Source: CAYFVR01 sp046541515 (lineage in GTDB: Bacteria; Desulfobacterota; Desulfobacteria; Desulfobacterales; Desulfococcaceae). From it: a DNA stretch of 20,471 bases. Positions 13,652 to 20,471 of this stretch are shown piece by piece. Position numbers and translations under genes: made by a program. Under the pieces are notes generated by a model. The model had not been told where the DNA came from. It saw nothing but the letters and a program-made list of their open reading frames with translations, and made no database searches. The stretch's first letter is position 1, and every line of letters starts with the position of its first letter. The DNA is taken from positions 1-20,471 of the forward strand of contig JBKHDD010000084.1 of the NCBI GenBank assembly GCA_046541515.1, given 5' to 3'.

Positions 13652-16600
13652 TCACTTGAAAAACGTTCCCAGAAAACAGCCGCTCCCCGAGCCCAAATCC
13701 TCGATGGCGTCCACCACCTTATCCGTATCGCTTCGGTCCTCTCCCGTCAATGGATTCGACGCCGCTTCGAACAACGCGAACCGATTCAGCCGCCCGGAAT
13801 CGAAGGTCACCGCGCCGTCGTCCAGCGTTCGCACGCCGGAAAGGGATCGTTCGGTCCACTCCCCGGCCGCCGGATCAAAGATCAACGGCCGCTCCCGGTC
13901 GTCCACCTTCAACGGGATGGTCACCTCCGCCGCCGGCGAAAGCCCGTCGATCGAAAGCTCCGATCCATCCGGCCCCACCAGCGCCGCGTTCGCCAACACG
14001 CCCCGGCCCGCCGTGACGCCGTTGGCCGTAAACCGACCGGTCGCTTCGTTAATTCCATACCGGTCCCGCAACGCCCCAAGCAGCGCCGGGGGAAGGCTCA
14101 ATCGCGCGCCTTCCGGCGGGGTCCCGCCCAGCGACACGGGAATCGTGGGGTTGCTCAAATCCAAGGGCCGAACGTCCAGGGCCACGTTCTCAAACCCGGT
14201 GGCCGTCAACGCCCCGCCGGAGGTTGTCGCCCGATCCACGGCCCGGTCCGCCGCCGTTTCCAAAATTTCGCCCACCCGCCCGATCTGGTCGTTGGTCAGG
14301 GCCGATTCTCCGCCCTGGGCCACGATTTCGTCCAAGGTTTCCACGGTTTTGAACATGCCGGGCCGATTCAATTCCGGCGCGTCGGCCAGCGCTTGCAGCA
14401 CGTTCAGGCTTTGGTCCACCTGCTCCGGCGTCAGGAAATCGGCCGGGTCGCCGCCGACGTCCACCACCAGATTGTCGGCCGCGCCCAGCAACCGGCCGAT
14501 CCGGTCCGCCGGGGGATTCCCGTCCGCCGCCACGATGGAAGCCATCCCGGCCAGCACGTCGCTTCGCTGCCCGGGAGAGAGGTCCAGCTTGGCCGCTTCG
14601 GCCACCGTCGCCGCGGCCGCGTCCGGTTCCAGCGATGCCGGGTCCAGGTTCCGCAGGCCGGCAATGGCGGCGGCCTGTTCCTCCGCGGGCGGCTCCCGGC
14701 GGTTTTCATCCACCGCCTCGAACCCGGTCGCCACGGCCACTTCCACCCGGTCCTCCGCCGGCACGCTGCCGCGTTCGTCGGTCGCGGTCACCACGGCGGA
14801 AAAAAGTCCGGCCGAATCCGGCGCCCAGCTGAATTTCTGGCCCGTCCCGGTTTTCAGCTCCGCCCCGCCCGCGTCGATCACGGTCCAGGCGTAGGTCAGC
14901 GGATCGCCCCCCTCGCCTTCGGCTTCGAAAAACAGCGTTTCCCCCGGCGCCCCGGTGCGGTCCGCTCCCGCGTCCACCGCCAAGATGCCTTGAGGGTCCA
15001 CGGTCAGGCCGAAGCTTTGTTCGGAAAACGCCCCCTGGTCGTCGGTCACCCGCAGAGTGATGGAAAAGTCCCCGGTCTCCGCGTCGGTGGGGACGCCGGT
15101 CAGGGTCGGCGTCCCGTCTTCGGCTTCCCCCAGGGTCAGCCAGTCCGGCGCGGCCTCGGCGGTGGTTTGGAGCGTCTCGACCGGATCGTCCTGGTCCGGG
15201 TCGGCGATCTGGATTTCGTACAGATATTCGGCGCCCACCGGCACCGCCGTGTTTGGCGCGGAGGTGATTTGGGGGGCGTCGTTGTCCGCCGATACGGAAA
15301 CGGTCACCGCCGGCGTGTCCGCCGAGGTCATGGCCCGTTCCGCCTCCTCGTCCGGCAGGGATTCCGAAACGCGGAAGGAGAACCGGTCGGCGTAGGGGTC
15401 GCTCCGGTTGGCCGGTTGGTATTCCAGCCGGCCCTCCGCCCCCAGGGGAAGCGGTTCGCCGCCGGTGTCCGGCAGTTGCTGGGCCGTTCCGTCCTCGGCC
15501 ACCTGGAAGAGCGTGCCGAATTCCGGAGCGTTTGCCAAGAAATAGACGGTCGGGTGGCCTTCGGGATCGGCGACCGGCGCCAGCTCCGAAAGCGCGAATG
15601 CGGTACGGCCGGCGTCTTCGTCGGTGTCCGGCAGAGCGAAGCTTTGGGCCGGAAGCGTCGGGGGATTGTTGGGAAATTCGAACGCGCCCATGTCGGCCCG
15701 GACGCCGTTGAAAACGCGGCCGTCGCCCTCGATATCCGTGGCGGGAAGGTCGCCGGAAGCGGTGGACGCGGCGTTGATCACCGGGGATTGGGGCGTCAGG
15801 GAAAAATCGCCGCTGGCCTCGTTCCCGGCGCTTTCCGGCGCGGTTTTGAAGGCCGGATCGACGTCCAAATTGTCCGCGTAGGCCCCGGAAAAGGCCGCCC
15901 CGTCGATGCCCGTTTGACCGCCTTCCACGTCCGAAAAACGGACGTCCGGCGCCGATCCGCCGTCCGCGAGAAAAATTTGCCGGGCCTCCCCGCCGTCCTT
16001 GCCTTCGGCGTCCATCAACCGGTTGCCGTAGAGGATCGATCCCGTGACCGCCGGCGAAGAACCGGTCAGATGCAGGCCCGGACCTTCCGGAGAAAGGTTG
16101 TAGGCGATGGTTCCGTGGCGGATGGCCGGATTGGAACGTTCCATCAGCAGCCCGCCGCCCTTCACGGTTCCGGCGTTGTTGGCGATCAACAAATTGTCCA
16201 TCACCGGATCCGAGCGCTCCAGAAAAATCCCGCCGCCCTGCTGGGCCGCGTTGCCGGTGATCCGGTTGTTGCGCAGCACCGCGTCGGCGTTGGCCAGAAA
16301 AATGCCGCCGCCCAGGACCACCTCGGTGTTCCGGGCGATCAGGCTGCCGGTGATTTCCGGCGCGCCGTTTTCCACGTAAATGCCGCCGCCCCGGGAGACC
16401 TGTTTGTTGTCCACGATTTCGCTGTCGGCGATGACCGGATCGCTGTTGAGGATGTAGAATCCGCCGCCGTAAACCGCTTCGTTTTGGGAAATTTTGCTGT
16501 TCCGCACTTCCAGATCGTCGGTGTTCACCACCGAGATCGCGCCGCCAAAGGCGCCTTTGACGCCGGTAACCGTGGCGAATTCCAAGGCGGAGGATTCGCT

Positions 16601-17617
16601 GGCCCCGTTGAATGTGATGCCGCCCCATTGGTCGCCGCGAAAGATGACCGGCTTCTGGGCGGTGCCTTCGGCCACCAGCCCGCCGGCCACCACCAGTCCC
16701 ATGTTGTCCTGGAATTCCACCGTGGCGCCCGGCGCGATGGTCAAGGTCACGCCGGACTGAACGGTGACCACCGGGGAGGCGTTGCCCTCGCCCCGGGCGA
16801 TGATCACCTTGTCGAAGGCCCATGTCGTGTCCGCAGTGATGCGGTTGTCGTTTTCCGCCGCGTCGAACCGGAAGATTTCCGGCGGAATGACGATCAGCAG
16901 AAATTCCTGGGTGGCCGCGGCGCCGAGGGGGTCCGATACCGACAGGGTCACGTCGTGATTTCCCGCAAAGGCGGCCGGCGGGGTTCCGCCCAGGGTGGCC
17001 GTGCCGTCGCCATTGGGCGTCAGCGTCAAAAAGGGGGGGCCCTGGAGAATGGAAAAGGCCAGGGCGTCTCCCGCGTGGTCCGCGTCGGGGTCCGACGCCT
17101 CCACCACGTATTCGTAGGGTTCGTCCACGAAGGCGGTCGGGGTGGGAGAGCTGGCGATTTCGGGCGCGGCGTTTTCCGCCAGCACCTGAATCCGCACCGT
17201 TTCCACGTTCACCGAATCGTCGGTCCCGTCGGTCAGCGTGCTCCGGAATTCCACCAGATAGTCGGCGCTTTGGTCTTCCGGCACGTAGATCAGCCGGTAT
17301 CCGGCGAAATCGGTCACCAGGGTTCCCTCTTCTTCGATGGGGGCTCCGGGCTCGCCGTCGGCGTATTGGAAGAGTTGGCCGAATTCCGGCAGGGCGCGAA
17401 TTCGCGGTTGAAGCAGATCGCCGTCGGCGTCGGTCCCCTGGCTCAGGGAAATGGTGAGAGGCTCCTTCTCCCCGGCGACCAGAAACTGGCTCGGATTTTC
17501 AAAGGGGTTTGTGCCGATCACCGGCGGTTCGTTGGCGGCGGCGAGCGCGGGAAACAGAAGCAGAACCGCCAAAACGAACTGATGCGGCGGCCGAAAACGC
17601 GGGCGAAAGGGGGCCAT
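13652..17617 (-). CDS. large secreted beta-helix / cadherin-like / PKD surface protein
   Basis: 1321 residues from ATG 17617, with GGAGA at 17625-17629. The longer frame to 17689 is rejected because a near-consensus promoter overlaps it. Layout: signal peptide (~1-28, FVLAVLLLFPALAAA); cadherin-like and putative-Ig (He_PIG-type) repeats to ~245 (DPDADHAGDALAFSI); a right-handed parallel beta-helix ~250-648 with six coils marked by GGGI/GGGF at 25-26-residue spacing; an LPATDIEGDGRVFNGVRADMGAFEF end cap; two more cadherin/Ig-like repeats to ~875; a PKD-like domain (VDAGADRTGAPGET...YAWTV); a helical REJ-like stretch; and a beta-rich region with a W...SGVRTLDDGAVTFDSGRLNRFALFE signature resembling a GPS/GAIN end. 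The C-terminus GSGSGCFLGTFFK recalls the GGGGCFI-type tails of surface proteins. A cell-surface adhesin or polysaccharide-binding role is likely. It is co-transcribed with the downstream barrel gene. Confidence 0.85.
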   Translation of the reverse strand: MAPFRPRFRPPHQFVLAVLLLFPALAAANEPPVIGTNPFENPSQFLVAGEKEPLTISLSQGTDADGDLLQPRIRALPEFGQLFQYADGEPGAPIEEEGTLVTDFAGYRLIYVPEDQSADYLVEFRSTLTDGTDDSVNVETVRIQVLAENAAPEIASSPTPTAFVDEPYEYVVEASDPDADHAGDALAFSILQGPPFLTLTPNGDGTATLGGTPPAAFAGNHDVTLSVSDPLGAAATQEFLLIVIPPEIFRFDAAENDNRITADTTWAFDKVIIARGEGNASPVVTVQSGVTLTIAPGATVEFQDNMGLVVAGGLVAEGTAQKPVIFRGDQWGGITFNGASESSALEFATVTGVKGAFGGAISVVNTDDLEVRNSKISQNEAVYGGGFYILNSDPVIADSEIVDNKQVSRGGGIYVENGAPEITGSLIARNTEVVLGGGIFLANADAVLRNNRITGNAAQQGGGIFLERSDPVMDNLLIANNAGTVKGGGLLMERSNPAIRHGTIAYNLSPEGPGLHLTGSSPAVTGSILYGNRLMDAEGKDGGEARQIFLADGGSAPDVRFSDVEGGQTGIDGAAFSGAYADNLDVDPAFKTAPESAGNEASGDFSLTPQSPVINAASTASGDLPATDIEGDGRVFNGVRADMGAFEFPNNPPTLPAQSFALPDTDEDAGRTAFALSELAPVADPEGHPTVYFLANAPEFGTLFQVAEDGTAQQLPDTGGEPLPLGAEGRLEYQPANRSDPYADRFSFRVSESLPDEEAERAMTSADTPAVTVSVSADNDAPQITSAPNTAVPVGAEYLYEIQIADPDQDDPVETLQTTAEAAPDWLTLGEAEDGTPTLTGVPTDAETGDFSITLRVTDDQGAFSEQSFGLTVDPQGILAVDAGADRTGAPGETLFFEAEGEGGDPLTYAWTVIDAGGAELKTGTGQKFSWAPDSAGLFSAVVTATDERGSVPAEDRVEVAVATGFEAVDENRREPPAEEQAAAIAGLRNLDPASLEPDAAAATVAEAAKLDLSPGQRSDVLAGMASIVAADGNPPADRIGRLLGAADNLVVDVGGDPADFLTPEQVDQSLNVLQALADAPELNRPGMFKTVETLDEIVAQGGESALTNDQIGRVGEILETAADRAVDRATTSGGALTATGFENVALDVRPLDLSNPTIPVSLGGTPPEGARLSLPPALLGALRDRYGINEATGRFTANGVTAGRGVLANAALVGPDGSELSIDGLSPAAEVTIPLKVDDRERPLIFDPAAGEWTERSLSGVRTLDDGAVTFDSGRLNRFALFEAASNPLTGEDRSDTDKVVDAIEDLGSGSGCFLGTFFK

Positions 17618-17624
17618 GGATTCG

Positions 17625-17629
17625 TCTCC
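17625..17629 (-). promoter_or_regulatory. ribosome binding site deciding the start at 17617
   Basis: On the minus strand GGAGA lies 7 nt upstream of the ATG at 17617, and the encoded protein then begins with a standard signal peptide. This favours 17617 over the in-frame ATG at 17689. Confidence 0.6.
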
Positions 17630-17660
17630 GGGCGGAGGGAAGGGTGAAACGCCGAAGGCA

Positions 17661-17689
17661 ATTATATACGAGCCGATTCCCGTCGTCAA
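17661..17689 (-). promoter_or_regulatory. near-consensus sigma70-type promoter
   Basis: On the minus strand TTGACG (17684-17689), exactly 17 bp, then TATAAT (17661-17666). It is placed so that transcription would start near 17654, giving a 5' leader of about 37 nt before the ATG at 17617 of the surface-protein/barrel operon. Confidence 0.8.
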
Positions 17690-17747
17690 CGTGGCGTTGG
17701 GGGGAATCGGACGTTTCTCCGGCGACCGCGCGGCCGTCGGGGCGGCT

Positions 17748-19322
17748 TCAGAACGAGACGGAATGGCGGCGATGGCGCGATGGCCGCGATTCTCGATGTC
17801 CGCCGAAAAATTTGACCGCGTCCCGGGCCGTGAACGGTTCGCGGTCGAACAGACGGCGCATCATTTCGTCGAACCAGAGCAGGAGGATTCGGACGACGCT
17901 CGCCTGGGCTTCCCCCTTGAAGCGATGAAATCCCTTCCGGGCCAGGGAATATACGTTGACGTTGAGGATGGCGCGCGCGGGCTTCCCGCCCATTCCCAGA
18001 TCGCGTCCCTTTTCCGTGGCCGTCCAGATTTCCTTGATCAGCACCGCGGTGAGCACGACGCAACCGTACTGTTGCGGATCGACCGAGGCGACCGTGCCAT
18101 GGGCGTAGGGATTGTCCCCGATCGTTCCCGGCGAAACGCCTTTCAGCCTCGCCAGCCCTTCGATGTCGGCGCGGCGAAGCTTCGCGGTCTCGATCTTCTT
18201 GGAACCGCAGCGAAAGCATTCCTCGATCTTCAGCCCGACGGGATACTGGCGACCGCAACCCCCGCAGCGCTGAACCTCCGGCGCCTCGCGATAGGCCTGT
18301 TGCCAGTCGTCGATGTATTTTTTCCAAGTTCCCTCGGACGGATCGTAGGAGGACTTCTTGTCTTCGAGAAAATCGGCGTGCTGGAAATAGAGATTCACGT
18401 TGTTCCGGTCGTATTTGACGGGCTTGGCCTTGCGGACCTCCGCGCCTTGGCTCGGGCTGAATATCTGGGCGAACCCGAAGTCGATCAGCCGGAGTTTGCC
18501 GCCGAAGCGCATCAGATTTTCGCCGTGGATGTCCAGGTGCAGGACGCTCACGTCCTGGGTCACATGGACATCCATGTAATGGCGGGAGTAATCGTACAAT
18601 TTCTGCAAATCTTGGAAAACGCTAAGAATATCCGACATGTTGAGGGTCGCGTAGTCCACGGTTCCTTCGCCGAGTTCGAGCAGGAGCCACTGGTCCCGTC
18701 CGATGGTGAGTTCGTCGACGCAGGTCGTCGTGAGCGCGGCCTCGAAGTATTTCAACAGATAATGTTTTTTCCATTCCAGACGAGCCGGATTCGTGTCTTT
18801 TCCGTAGCCGGGAATCTTGTGGGATTGGGCGATGAAATGCTTCACGGCGTAGCGGTGGCCGCTGGGCTCTTCCCCGAGATAAACCGCGCCGCCCATGCCG
18901 CCCTTGCCGAGCAGCCGCAGGATGCGAATCCGTTTTCCCGTCTTCGGAAACACGATATTGTTCGGATCGAGCTTGACCGCGAATTGCCGCGCCTGGTTCT
19001 TGAGGCCCGGGAACATCGAGGCGGGGAATTGGGCGAGCAGGCCTTTGATCGACGAATCCGCTTCGAGGACTTTCATCAACTCCCGCGCCACGATTTCGCC
19101 CTTTCGCCGCTTGAACTTCTCCAGCAGTTTCCACGTCTGCTCCGCCGCCTTCCATGAACCGCGGGTTCGTCGATAACGGATCAGGCGGGTCACGACGACG
19201 TCGAATCCGCCGGTTCGGAACTTGTCGAACTTTCCGGTGGCTCGGGCCACCGGGGTGACGGCATTCTTGGCGGCGGAGGTGTTCCACGCCTGATAGATGG
19301 ACTCGGCTTCGCTTCGGAACAT
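17748..19322 (-). CDS. Hanks-type protein kinase with inserted zinc ribbon
   Basis: 524 residues. A helical N-terminal region (1-~125) precedes a Ser/Thr/Tyr kinase fold. It has a glycine loop GKGGMGGAV (140-147), YAVKHF with Lys161, catalytic loop HLDIHGEN (Asp264, Asn269), DFG at 281-283, and the alpha-F Asp in VDPQQYG (Asp415). All key residues are present, so activity is expected. The DFG-to-alpha-F distance is about 130 residues, far above the usual 40-60. The extra segment holds a CxxC...CxxC zinc ribbon (Cys353, Cys356, Cys369, Cys372; CGGCGRQY...CFRCGSKK). No membrane helix is seen, so it is cytoplasmic. The C-terminal tail is Arg/His/Ser-rich. Upstream and divergent lies a secretion-type lipoprotein gene; kinases accompany many type VI secretion loci, but the link here is only positional. 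The start ATG 19322 has AGGA about 11 nt upstream. Confidence 0.85.
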   Translation of the reverse strand: MFRSEAESIYQAWNTSAAKNAVTPVARATGKFDKFRTGGFDVVVTRLIRYRRTRGSWKAAEQTWKLLEKFKRRKGEIVARELMKVLEADSSIKGLLAQFPASMFPGLKNQARQFAVKLDPNNIVFPKTGKRIRILRLLGKGGMGGAVYLGEEPSGHRYAVKHFIAQSHKIPGYGKDTNPARLEWKKHYLLKYFEAALTTTCVDELTIGRDQWLLLELGEGTVDYATLNMSDILSVFQDLQKLYDYSRHYMDVHVTQDVSVLHLDIHGENLMRFGGKLRLIDFGFAQIFSPSQGAEVRKAKPVKYDRNNVNLYFQHADFLEDKKSSYDPSEGTWKKYIDDWQQAYREAPEVQRCGGCGRQYPVGLKIEECFRCGSKKIETAKLRRADIEGLARLKGVSPGTIGDNPYAHGTVASVDPQQYGCVVLTAVLIKEIWTATEKGRDLGMGGKPARAILNVNVYSLARKGFHRFKGEAQASVVRILLLWFDEMMRRLFDREPFTARDAVKFFGGHRESRPSRHRRHSVSF

Positions 19323-19485
19323 GGAATGGAATCCTTTTCATTTTGGCGAAAGTTTGCAGGGGCGAATTGCATTCGCTCCCGGACAATCCGGCACCCTCGT
19401 CCTTTGGGAATCCCAACGTGAACGGCGTTGCGATCAAGCCGGAATCCTGGATTTCGAAATGCGAGGCGAAAACTCCCAATCCAAA

Positions 19486-19514
19486 AATTTATCGCCGCTC
19501 CAAAGCGCTGTCAA
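19486..19514 (-). promoter_or_regulatory. candidate sigma70-type promoter of the kinase gene
   Basis: On the minus strand a perfect TTGACA (19509-19514), exactly 17 bp, then TAAATT (19486-19491; four of six matches to TATAAT). It would give a leader of about 155 nt before the kinase ATG at 19322. Confidence 0.45.
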
Positions 19515-19890
19515 GGACGCGACGAGACTAAGCAGTATCACTGCCGATGGGGCGGGAACGTCGTGTTCGGATCGGACAAAAGGCGTTGGCCTTTTCATGT
19601 TTCCCGGAGATCGCGGAACCCGGAATCGCCAGGCCGGTCCGCCGATCCGATCCCGGCGGCGCGGCGCCATCATTTTCCCTTGACCGACCGAAAGGCTTTG
19701 CGTTATGAATCGAGCTTCCAAGGAAAATCTTCCGACGACGCCGTATTTTCCGCAAGCCTTCCAGCGAATTTGACCAAAATGGTAGATGTCAATGGATGCA
19801 TCGGGTCGTCTTTTCCGGCGTCCGAAGTCCCGCAGGATCGTTTTTCTTGGGATTTGTTAATTGGATTTGCATGAAAGAACGCCGAACGCG

Positions 19891-19896
19891 AGGAGG
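19891..19896 (+). promoter_or_regulatory. AGGAGG ribosome binding site deciding the start at 19906
   Basis: A perfect AGGAGG lies 9 nt before GTG 19906, while the in-frame TTG at 19861 has no such site. Starting at 19906 also places the signal peptide directly at the N-terminus. Confidence 0.75.
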
Positions 19897-19905
19897 GCGG
19901 AGCAA

Positions 19906-20391
19906 GTGGCGCTGGTTGGATTCTCGCGCATTTCCAAGCTTTTTTTACTTCTTTTCATTCTAATTTTCGCCCTGCTTTCCGCCGGTTGCGGCCTCTTCGT
20001 TCGCACCCGCTCCATGCTGGGCGGTCGGGTGGACGTTTCCGTGGTCCTATCGGAAACCGCCAACCAGAACCATCCGGTGGCCGTGGACCTGCTGGTGGTT
20101 CACGAACCCGAGCTGCTGGAACGGCTGTTGGGCATGAGCGCCCGGGAATGGTTCAACCAGCGGGATCAATTCCAGCGGGATTTTCTCCCCGGCAAGGACT
20201 TGGACGTCTGGAGTTGGGAATGGGTGCCCGGCCAGCGGGTGCCCGAGCAGGAAATCCCGCTATCCGCCGGCGCGGCCGGTGGACTGGTTTTCGCCGATTA
20301 TCGAACGCCCGGCGCCCACCGGGTTCGCTTCGACCCCTTTTCCGATCTTGCGCTCCGGCTCCAGGAAGCCGGATTCGAGATTCGCCAGTAG
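19906..20391 (+). CDS. lipoprotein resembling type VI secretion lipoproteins
   Basis: 161 residues from GTG 19906, supported by the AGGAGG site. A lipoprotein signal peptide (KLFLLLFILIFALLSAGC) places the lipidated cysteine at Cys28. The mature part begins GLFVRTRSMLGGRVDVSVVLSETANQNHPVAVDLLVVHEPELLERLLGMSAREWFNQRDQF, then WSWEWVPGQRVPEQEIPL and a C-terminal beta region. An 'N.xPVAVDL...L...W' core and the size resemble the small outer-membrane lipoproteins of type VI secretion systems (TssJ/IglE-like), which anchor the trans-envelope complex. Only the pattern supports this, and no other T6SS gene is visible before the window ends 80 bp later; a generic lipoprotein is possible. The divergent kinase would suit a T6SS neighbourhood. 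Confidence 0.65.
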   Translation: MALVGFSRISKLFLLLFILIFALLSAGCGLFVRTRSMLGGRVDVSVVLSETANQNHPVAVDLLVVHEPELLERLLGMSAREWFNQRDQFQRDFLPGKDLDVWSWEWVPGQRVPEQEIPLSAGAAGGLVFADYRTPGAHRVRFDPFSDLALRLQEAGFEIRQ

Positions 20392-20471
20392 ATTCGAGTG
20401 CCGTCCAGCCCTCCGTTCGCCTGGACTTCCTTTCGAAACCAACGGTTTGCCGACGACCCATCGCCATACGA

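Larger units (their letters stand above)
19323..19905. other. 583-bp divergent intergenic region
   Basis: No convincing gene: the open frames here are short, lack ribosome binding sites and have no recognisable domains. It separates the leftward kinase from the rightward lipoprotein and should hold both promoters. On the right side TTGACC (19680-19685), 18 bp, TATGAA (19704-19709) is a weak candidate for the lipoprotein. Local A/T content is higher around 19730-19870. No tRNA or inverted repeat of note was seen. Confidence 0.5.

Noticed and set aside
12842..17647. A 1601-codon open frame on the + strand
   Set aside because: It is antisense to the surface-protein and barrel genes, has shadow-like His/Arg/Gly/Val-rich composition and no domains; the minus-strand genes have signal peptides, ribosome binding sites and a promoter.
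17618..17689. N-terminal extension of the large surface protein to ATG 17689
   Set aside because: The extension overlaps the TTGACG-17-TATAAT promoter and would place 24 residues before a normal signal peptide; GGAGA precedes ATG 17617.
1..20471. CRISPR arrays, insertion sequences, tRNA or rRNA genes
   Set aside because: No regularly spaced repeats, transposase motifs, terminal repeats or tRNA-like cloverleaf segments were recognised.

Overview
G+C-rich DNA from a Gram-negative bacterium. The evidence is an outer-membrane beta-barrel with a signal peptide, a lipoprotein with a lipobox, secreted Ig/cadherin-like repeat proteins, and strong AGGAGG/GAGG ribosome binding sites. The mix of a Bat-type vWA operon, a MoxR/FGE-sulfatase conflict module with a diversity-generating retroelement (DGR), and PKD/beta-helix surface proteins would fit Desulfobacterota or another proteobacterial lineage. 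No rRNA or unmistakable marker is present, so taxonomy is an inference only.

Left arm (1-4109, + strand): a tightly overlapping operon of a vWA protein (5' end cut off by the window), an unrecognised membrane-anchored protein, a second vWA protein (BatB-like), and a polynucleotide kinase-phosphatase that lacks the usual C-terminal ligase domain.

Centre (4228-11830, + strand): the most interesting part, one apparent operon. It encodes a Trypco1-type small protein; a trypsin-like protease fused to a degenerate STAND-like domain; a MoxR AAA+ ATPase; a 940-residue three-TM protein with a degenerate vWA-like domain and a C-terminal FGE-sulfatase (SUMF1/C-type-lectin-like) domain; an HRDC-domain DGR accessory protein; a DGR reverse transcriptase; and the template repeat (TR). 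The last 130 bp of the FGE-sulfatase domain are a variable repeat (VR, 9838-9967) matching the TR (11701-11830). All 19 mismatches fall at TR adenines (19 of 30 adenines changed), which is direct evidence of adenine-specific mutagenic retrohoming. The model (inference) is a membrane receptor whose exported, hypervariable ligand-binding domain is rewritten by the DGR, and which signals through vWA/MoxR to a cytoplasmic protease effector. The general class (MoxR-vWA/FGE-sulfatase/trypsin conflict systems, some DGR-linked) has been described by comparative genomics, but this arrangement appears worth experimental follow-up.

Right arm (12011-20471): an orphan HicB-like antitoxin; an intergenic repeat cluster with a bidirectional terminator between convergent genes; a leftward two-gene operon (1321-residue beta-helix/cadherin-like/PKD surface protein, then an outer-membrane beta-barrel protein) from a near-consensus sigma70-type promoter; a leftward Hanks-type kinase with a zinc ribbon inserted in its activation segment; a 583-bp non-coding gap; and a rightward lipoprotein resembling type VI secretion lipoproteins. 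No tRNA, rRNA, CRISPR array or insertion sequence was seen.
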